The notes under the pieces were generated by a model. It did no database searches, was not told the DNA's origin, and saw nothing but the letters and a program-made list of their open reading frames with translations. This document shows positions 56,320-64,000 of a stretch of DNA of 64,000 bases, in pieces (position 1 is the stretch's first letter; the number at the start of each line of letters is the position of its first letter). The position numbers were made by a program, and so were the translations under genes. The stretch spans positions 558,001 through 622,000 of the forward strand of contig NC_089184.1 of assembly GCF_947507565.1 (NCBI RefSeq), in the 5' to 3' direction. Origin of the DNA: Oscarella lobularis (Eukaryota > Porifera > Homoscleromorpha > Homosclerophorida > Oscarellidae).

Positions 56320-59300
56320 TCTGTCAGCCATCTAAACGAGTTCTCGTGTATTCGCCAGTCACGATCGCGTCGACTTTGATCGCTCTCCTCTGCGAAAAAG
56401 CACCGGTCGAACTTCTCGTTGACGAGGAGCTTCGTCTCGACAACGTTAGAGGCAGTTTTAAATCGATTCAGAGCTCTTCTTCGCCGAAAGACGCCGACAC
56501 AGCAGCTCACTCGCCCGCGGTCGCGAGAAAAATCGACGTCGACATCCCTACCAGAGCCTTTTTCGACGCGATCGCGCAGAGCGACGACTTCAGAAAGCAA
56601 GATCATCAACTAAAATGGATAAAACAGAGAATCACAAGGTGTCCCAAGAATCGACGACGTCTATTTCTCATACATTCACCCTTCTTCCCCTTCAGACTTT
56701 CGAAGCTTTGGGAGAAGGCGCGTCGGGCCGTATTCGCTCGGAGACCGTCTCTTTTTGAGAGACCAAAACGAATTTTGATTTTTCCGGGCCTCGTGAGAAA
56801 CTTTAATTAATTAACGACAAGACTGGATATATGTATTGATATTTGCGTTTTCTGAACGAAAGCTCTCCGAGTACAGTGCGTACGATTTTGCAACCAATGC
56901 ATTCAAGGTAGGACGTCTATTTTATTTTCGAAGACATGCTGTCTGCACACGTGTGCTTCTTCAGGGGGGTTACCTTGGCGAATTGGTACAGTGGAGTGAT
57001 CTCATTGCTGTAAGACGAATGTGAGATATTCTCGCAGTTGGAATTGTCTTCTTTAGGCGGTTTACGCCCTGAAGCACGACGTGACCGTCTTGACAAGGAA
57101 GAAGATGTTAGAGTCATTTATAAGAAAATCGGACGGTAGGCTTTTCCGGCTGTGAAGAGCAATTTTTGACGGATTATTTCTGAAACAGATATAGATATTG
57201 TTTATACTGATTATATTGGCCTGCATGTATTTAGAGATCTATGGATTTTTCCCAAGCTAAAGGTACATCGTGAGACCACTAGCGTCATTACGACCGTGGA
57301 CGTGTTGTTTTTAGTGCAAATTCAGAATAGTAGACTCTTTTGGAACGGAACCTTTGTGTGAGTTCCTAATAATAAGAGTGCGTTTCCTATTTGATTTTCT
57401 GTCTCTAGTCAACTTCAGAACGAAAAATTGGAGTCCGGATACGTGGGAAATGTTCAGCAATTGGGCCTTTGAAGACACTCGCCAGTACCTCACGTTTTTT
57501 CCTCACACGCCGGACAACTCTTTTCTTGGATTTGTAATTGAACTCGGATCGGTGGATTCAGCTGAGAAAAAGAACTACGGAGTCATATATGGAAAAGAAG
57601 GTGAAATCAATTCTACTCAACTTCTGTGTGTGCAAGTGGCTTCTAGGACGATTTTTCTCTGGAAAGGAAAATTATTTGAATACTATAAGAGACACTTTTG
57701 AACTTTATGCTACATCAAAAGTATTGTCAGTTAATTTTCAGCGGCAATTTTTGAACTCCTTTACTTTTCTAGGACACTCTTTCGTCATCTCTGAGAAGAA
57801 TAAAAAATTTAGGTAGGCGAATATTAAATTTATGAAATCAATTATAAACTTTGATGCACTCAGGAATACTCACTTCTGAAAAACTGCAAGAGTACGTTTG
57901 CATGAGGTGAATGTATAGCAAGAAATTATAGTCTATTTAGTTTACTTGCAAAAGCCAAGATTTTCGTTGGCATGGGATTTCCCTACGACGGTAAGCACGT
58001 ATGCTTGTTTCCGCAACTTAACGCAAAATTTCTTAGGTCCTGCGCCTCTGGAGGCTCTTGCGCACGGGTGCGTGTTTCTCCAACCCAAATTCAATCCTCC
58101 TCGATCGGCGAAGAACGATGTGCTAAAGACGCCTGTTTCGACTCGAGCTATGCAATTAATTTTTGTTGTTAGGAATTCTTCAAGGGGAAACCGTCGAGTA
58201 GAAGCCTATCTTCTCAAAATCAATATCTGGAAAAACTCGTTGGAGAGCCATACGTAATGTGGACGTGTTTTTGGGGAGATTGCTTATTTTGAGGATGCCT
58301 CTCTCTAGGTCATCAGTATTGACATGAAAAACGTCGAAGAAACCAAAGCAGCACTTCAAAAAATAAGGGGTTCGTGTGGTTACCTGACAGATTTGCCGTG
58401 TTTATAAGCGTGATTTCAGATTCTCCTGCTTTGCAGCCTTTTGTTCCCTATGAATTTACAGCGGAGGTTTTAGAGAGTTTCTTCCCCAGAGCGATTGGTG
58501 TGACTAATTTGTTAATTAAGGGATTTCTCGAGAGAGTAGGAGTCTACATCCAAAATCAGAATTTCTGCGATGGCGTCAACTTGGCCGAGGGAAAAAAGGG
58601 TAGACCAACCAATTTGATTTTGTGATTTTGTAAAACTGTTTTTGTGAAGCTTCAGCAAGCTCGTTCTTGACTGGGCATCGTCCTGGTGAGGCGATAGATG
58701 GAAAGCTAGATCAAGACACCTGTTTTTGGTCTGAGAAAAAAGTGTCTTCCTGGTGGGAGGTCGACTTGGGAAAGATAATTAAAATTCGAAAAATTCGAGT
58801 GATAAACATGGCAGGCTCAAGTTGAATATATGGGCTCTAGCCGCATTAGTAATTTCTTTCTTTTTAGTTTGACTGGTATTTAGCAAAGTCGTGGAAAAGC
58901 GCTTTTATTGCACCATTTAAAATTCGCTTGCTAGCAAGCAATCACAGGTGATTAGAAGAACAGCAGCTACGGTTTTGTTTATTCATGTTTATACACGTAC
59001 TCTAGTGAAGCCACTAAAAGAGATTTTTTGGACTCGAGGTCAGACAACAGAACTCGTTTCTTCGCAATACCCTACACTGATTTCTTCTTAGGCTGTTTTA
59101 CGTTTGGACCGGTATAGAAAAACGAGCGCGTTTTCTTCGCTTGTCTTCTCTAAACTACAATGGTATAAAGGAGAAGCTTTGTTGCTTCACTGTGAGCATC
59201 AACTTTTTTTAGAACCTCGATATTTCGTCGTGTGCAACGTGGAAGTATATCCTTCCCTACCGGAGAAGAGAGTCATCTGGCCTGGTATAGTAGTCAAACC

Positions 59301-59839
59301 GCGTCTCTTTGTGATCTCTTTTGCATTCGCTCTTAGATCCGTCTTTATTGGTGACTCATATGTCGACAATCGGTGAAAGTTGCACTGACACTTGCAGCGG
59401 TCATGGATTGGTACAAGTGCCCTATTCTGATTCCAAGTCATAGCTGACAGCATTTTTAGGTTTGTGAACGATCCTATTTTCGTCTTATCAACTCATTTGC
59501 CGTAAGCTGGCATAAAACAGTCGACAAATATGTGATATATCTCTCTATAAAGGAAATCCTGAAGTATGGCAATTGCAAGGAAAAGAAGTCGATCTCCGGC
59601 AGGCATGGGCAACTACTTTTTGCAGCCGTACAGCAATTGATTTCTTTTCTAGTTTGAGTTACCTTCTTCCCGCTGTGTCTGCTGAGTCAGATACCTGTTA
59701 CGTCAATGACGACGAACCTACTCTCTTTAGCTGTGCTGGAAGCTCTTCCTTTGTGGTGAATGGGCAGAAGGCGAATTACAAGAGACTATGTCCCTGTAGA
59801 TCTTATCGGAAACATCAAATTGCTCTTCCGGTGGAATAA
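56320..59839 (+). CDS. MGAT5-type N-acetylglucosaminyltransferase V with inserted F5/8 type C-like domain
   Basis: A Golgi type II glycosyltransferase of family GT18, which adds the beta-1,6 GlcNAc branch to N-glycans. An exon from about 56320 encodes PSKR and the anchor VLVYSPVTIASTLIALLC; the start ATG is in an unresolved upstream exon. Catalytic exons show RPKRILIFPGL, GGYLGELVQWSDLIA, IVYTDYIGLHVFRDL, RIVDSFGTEP, FPHTPDNSFLGFVIE, FVGMGFPYDG, PAPLEALAHGCVFLQPKFNP and PFVPYEF. After QNFCDGVNLAEGKK, exons from about 58655 to 59270 encode an F5/8 type C or F-type-lectin-like domain (HRPGEAIDGKLDQDTCFW, SSWWEVDLGKI, CNVEVYPSL). The MGAT5 C-terminus then resumes (GESCTDTCSGHG, CERSYFRLINS, LFSCAGSS, LCPCRSYRKHQIAL). 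The insertion is unusual for the family. Confidence 0.88.
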
Positions 59840-59921
59840 AGAAATCTCATTTAGTCTTTTTGAATTCCCGCGCAACGAACCGTGTACTCGTGACGTCTTA
59901 CCCGTATGTTCTCTGGTCTCT

Positions 59922-62900
59922 ATGGACGACCGATTATGGTGGTTCGCCACCAAACTCCAAGAAGCTTTCACCTTCGGCGCCCTCGACAGTCCGACGCTTT
60001 TGGAAGACTTTCTCACAACTCCTGAAACGGCCGATCTAATCAGCATCTTCCTCACAGCCGCCGGACCGACGAAATTGTTTTTCTACTGCGACCGCGCGCA
60101 ACTCGATAGTTTATCAACGCGTAACTTGACGCTGTCGTCCAGCCTGCTGCCAGAACGTCTTCGAAACGGCTCGACATGCCTCTATTTCCTCAAAACGGCT
60201 CCGATCGACGTGCGCCGTCTCGAAGAGGAGATCTCCTGCGGCAAAATAAGCGGCTCGTCGCCTCTCGTCGGTCTCGATTTGGCGCTAAGAGGCGTCTACA
60301 GTCACTACGTCGAGGCAATCGACGAAAAGGCGACGGACGGCGTCCCGCTGCGCTCGCTCGTCGATCATCTATCGTCTTCGATCCGATCGACGTCAAAAAC
60401 GTCGGGAAATCGACGAATGCGACTCGAAGAGCCGTCCGACGAGCTGATCGACGAGTTGAAACGACTCCAGGTGGCCGGTCGGCAAAATTTGTCGTCGACT
60501 TCGACGAATTCGATTAGTGAAGCGGAGAAATTGGTCGGCGAATGGTTCGTCGTCATCGAGGGATTGCTTCTCACGGGCGTCGAAGAAAGGCGAATATTTG
60601 ACGTATAATTTTTCAAAAAAATTTTTTCGAAACATTTGGGGGTTTAGGTCGACGGTGACGTCGGGGCCTTTGAGCGAGTTGGAGAGATGGAAGCGGAGGA
60701 GAGATTTGCTTCTATTTATCACGGAACAATTGAAGACGAAACGATGCAATCTCGTTTTGGCTCACCTTGTGCAAACCAAGTCCCGATTGGTCAAACGCTG
60801 GAAGCAGATCAATGCGAAGTAACACTGCCTTCTATCAGTTTTTGACGTCATAAAAATATTTTATTATGACGTCAAAATTTTAATTTTGTTTAATTGTCGG
60901 GAATTGCGTTTAGCATTACTGACGCTGTCAACGAGGCGAAGGACAAGGTTCACTATTTGGAATCGCTGAAGCAATTCTTCGATCGTCTCGACAAACCCGA
61001 TGCCGTGCCTCAGGATGCGTCCGATGTCGTTCGTCAACTCACGGCGGCCATAAAGAGTGTGGAAAGCACGTCGAGACACCACGCCAAGACGGGTTTTCTT
61101 GGGCTCGTTCTTTCCGAGGCACGAGAACTTCATGCATCATATCTCATAGATACGACGTCTCTTGTTTTAGGTTTCATTTCAGCTGATGACTTTGTGTGTG
61201 AACCACTTGCGAAGATACACTACGACGAACGAGGGACAAGACGGCTTTTGGATGAAAATCCGAAACGAAATCGACGACAAATTGACGTCAACAGGCGACG
61301 AAAGTCGTCGCCACAGCACCTCGACCCTCATCGATGAATGCACGAACTTGCTAACGACGTTCAAGGAGTCGATGGAAGATTTGTACGAGTCATTGAGACA
61401 TTTTAACAGCGCCGCCAGACGAAACGGACGAACGCCGAGTTCCGCTCGTCTCGACGCGACGTCCACTCCGGCTCCGCTTTCGTCGCCCGTCGCCAGCAAT
61501 TCGTCCCACGGTCGTCGATCGTCGTCGAAAAACGATTCGAGTTCTCCCGGCTTGGGACTCGTCGATCTTCACGATATTTTCGCGCGCTTGTTTGCGTTCG
61601 AAAAGCGCTTGCACGACGTCGCCGACGTCGTTGGCACTCTCGATCAATTTTCCAGTCTTTCGGCGGCGTTGATCGGCGCCCCTTGGATCATCGCGAACGC
61701 GTTCGACACTTTTTTCCAGAAGGCGAACGAAGAAAGCGACGAAACGAATGGAAAGGTGCCGTTCGTTGCGAGAATGCAAGGTTTACCGGGACGTTCCGTT
61801 GAAGTGATGATGACTGTTAAGGAAGAGGAGACGGAGGAGACTGGATTAGGTGTCGCCGAACTGCCGGCGTCGAGTCCCACTGAGGAAAGTCGCACTGTCG
61901 ACGATAGTGACAATAAGACGAAAGGAGCCGACAGTGAAAACGATGGCGACGAGAATGTCGACGATGACGACGATGACGACGATTTGGGAATTCGTGAGGA
62001 GACCGGTAGCTCTTCTGAAAGCGAGACGAAAGACGTTGGAGTGGGACGAGGAGGTGATGACGATACCGACGACGACCCGGAAACTCTAAGTGAAGAGGAA
62101 AGCGTTGTGCGAGGCGGCGACGTCGCCTTTGCGCACGATGACGACGGCGACGGCGAGAGGGAGACGAACGTTGCTGCTGTTTTGCAAGATGCCTTGGCGT
62201 ATTTAATAAGTTGGATGTCAAGCGTGTGCCCCACTTTGGACGTCGTTTTTGCCTTGACCGGGAAGAGCGGCTCTCTTTTTCCTTCGACTCATCAAGTGTT
62301 CTGTCTTAAAATGGAGCAACTAGAGGAGTGTCTGTGCAAGTATTATCTCAAGGTTTCTAAAAGTAATCGTGCACGAAAAAATGGCCCAATTTTTTTCCGC
62401 AGAGTGTCGTGGGTGAAAAATGGACTGCAAGTCGGATGCTTGATCTATTAGTTCGGTGAGATGATCTGTCACAGCGAAAGCATTCCGAGTACATCGTCTC
62501 GTCTTACAGATTTAAAAGTGTTGAGAAACGACCCATGCTTTCTCTTGTTCTCAGCGACAAATATCTTCAAGCGTTCGACGCCTACTATAAAGAATTGAAA
62601 AATGTCGTTAATGAATACGAGCAAAGAAAAGTAGTCGATTGAGTCATCTTCGTTCGCAGTAGTTTCTGACGACTCGGTTTTCTTTAGAGCAGCCAAACGG
62701 TCGTGACCGACGTTTCGTCGGTTTTTGGAGCCATCTCATGGAGTAGGCACCTGTTTCAGCGCATTGAGAGCCCAATGCAATTGCTCAAGGAAAGCAAAAC
62801 GGTGTCTCAATATTCGGTAACCAAAGTATACAAATAGAAGAAATTGCGCCTTTGATTAAATATTGTAGGATTTTAACAATGCCGTAAAACTTTACAACAA

Positions 62901-64000
62901 AGTAGCTACTGCTTTGATGACGTTTGAATCGCTGTGGTTCAGCGAGTGGTGTCGTCAAATCGATTCGTGCAAGGCAGGACTGACTGCTCCTCTGCTGAAA
63001 TACATTCCTGCTGCAAATTCACAGACAAGACGCCTCGTAGTCAATGTCGATAAGAAGTAAAGAAATTTTTTGAAAAATATTAGAGTAGTTTATCTTTGTC
63101 TCTTCTAGTGTCTTGTCTCTAATGTCTGAAGCAAAGCAATTGCAGACCTTGGGTCTCAAGGTACCCGAGAGTGCTCTTTCCGTCCTGAAAATGGTAACAG
63201 AATGCAGTGGACGGTAGAGCAGAGATAATACTCGTCGTTTTCTATAGGAGAAACAGTTCAAGACGTATCATAAACTCCTTCAGCATTTGCTTCGCGCCCA
63301 CGACGAAGCCATCGAGACGTTCAGTCCGGCGATAGCGTCTGTTCTCCCCGATTACGCCTCCTTTCTTCTCAAGCATCTCCAGCCTGGATGGGTGTCGGTG
63401 ACGTGGGATAGCATGAATATCGACGCTTTTTTACACCAGGCCACCGCCGCCGTAGAGAAAGTGAAAGCCGTCACGACAAAGGCGAATTCTGTCTTGACCG
63501 AAGTCGATCAATTTGTTGCCAGGATCGAAAACGAACCGCTGTTGGTTGAAAAAGACATTTTGACGTCTCGACCTTGGGTAAGGAAAATGCAGCAAATTTT
63601 TCCCCAAAAAACGGGCTTTTTCTAGAACTGCTTTGATTTTGATATTCGAACGACGAGCACCGTTGTTTCGAGGACGTCTGTCGTTCGTTCGCTTATTCTC
63701 CTCGTTGAATGCCGCCTAGCTGAACTAGTCGTCACGGTGGATCAGTGCACGAGAGAGATCCAAATACGCTCGAGTTCTCCAAAAAAAATCAAGCAGAAGC
63801 AGGCCAAAGAAGAAATAAAAACGTCCTCAGAGATGCTATCGCAATATGCGCGACTAGTGGCAAACGCTCTAAAGCGCAACGTCGCTCTCTCGCTCCGCTG
63901 TCTTTCGCAGAATCTCAGCAAACGCGTTCTCTTCTCGACTTCAGTAGAGAACGTGTTTCCAGCTCTAGTCGTCAACCCAGACCTCGAGCAGATTCAAAAA
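59922..64000 (+). CDS. Axonemal dynein heavy chain, N-terminal tail (3' truncated by window edge)
   Basis: From MDDRLWWFATKLQEAF the exons encode the stem (DHC_N1) of a dynein heavy chain, which binds intermediate chains and the outer-doublet microtubule in cilia. Diagnostic segments are GPLSELERWKRRRDLLLFIT, EAKDKVHYLESLKQFFDRLD, DLHDIFARLFAFEKRLHDV and, in the last exons, HLQPGWVSVTWDSMNIDAF. The motor domain lies beyond 64000. Exon 1 probably ends with a GC donor (AAAG|GCGAAT near 60590), because this join alone keeps GVEER-STVTSGPLSELE in frame. An acidic, Ser/Asp-rich stretch at about 61.8-62.15 kb interrupts the stem. The paralogue cannot be named from the stem alone. Confidence 0.88.

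Overview
The window is nuclear DNA of a small-genome animal. Nearly every recognisable gene has a metazoan or general eukaryotic counterpart. Most genes are cut by introns of about 45 to 70 bp, and neighbouring genes are often separated by only tens of bases. A complete Munc13-type protein, an axonemal dynein heavy chain, casein kinase 1 gamma, amnionless-like receptors, death-domain proteins and a STAND NTPase point to an early-branching animal. A sponge, perhaps a homoscleromorph, is my best guess; this is inference from gene content and compactness, not from a marker sequence.

Layout, 1-16.5 kb: the 3' part of EFL1 (+) is followed tail to tail by an NB-ARC/TPR STAND gene (-). A death-domain exon (-) that may be its first exon comes next, then a CLC-7-type chloride/proton exchanger (+). 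After an unassigned kilobase (10.3-11.4 kb) lies an ABCB/P-glycoprotein full transporter (-). 16.5-29.5 kb: ETFA (+), a full Unc13/Munc13 (C2A-C1-C2B-MUN-C2C, -), acid sphingomyelinase (+) and a secreted uncharacterised protein (+). 29.5-31 kb: an AT-rich 22-bp minisatellite flanked by weak coding-like fragments. 31-44.4 kb is dense with housekeeping genes: NDUFA6, CNOT10, a group XII phospholipase A2, a family 3 glycoside hydrolase, a DUF1761 membrane protein, PIGP, USE1, a small membrane protein, NDUFA13 and CSNK1G.

44.7-47 kb holds two tandem paralogues for small secreted cysteine-rich proteins with charged C-terminal tails, one with a long Asp/His tract followed by Lys-rich repeats; I do not recognise the family. 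47-51.8 kb: a death-domain adaptor-like protein, PDCD7 (U11/U12 snRNP), TACO1 and ELP6. 51.9-56.1 kb: two tandem amnionless-like receptor genes whose stalk repeats have diverged completely. 56.3-59.8 kb: an MGAT5-type glycosyltransferase with an inserted F5/8 type C-like domain. 59.9 kb to the end: the 5' part of an axonemal dynein heavy chain.

The genes do not form one pathway. The organisation is notable: at least eight head-to-head pairs with ATGs about 30 to 480 bp apart, several same-strand neighbours 45 to 160 bp apart, and convergent stops as close as 14 bp. Exon boundaries were placed by eye from GT/AG signals, reading phase and remembered family conservation; internal boundaries not quoted with coordinates are approximate.
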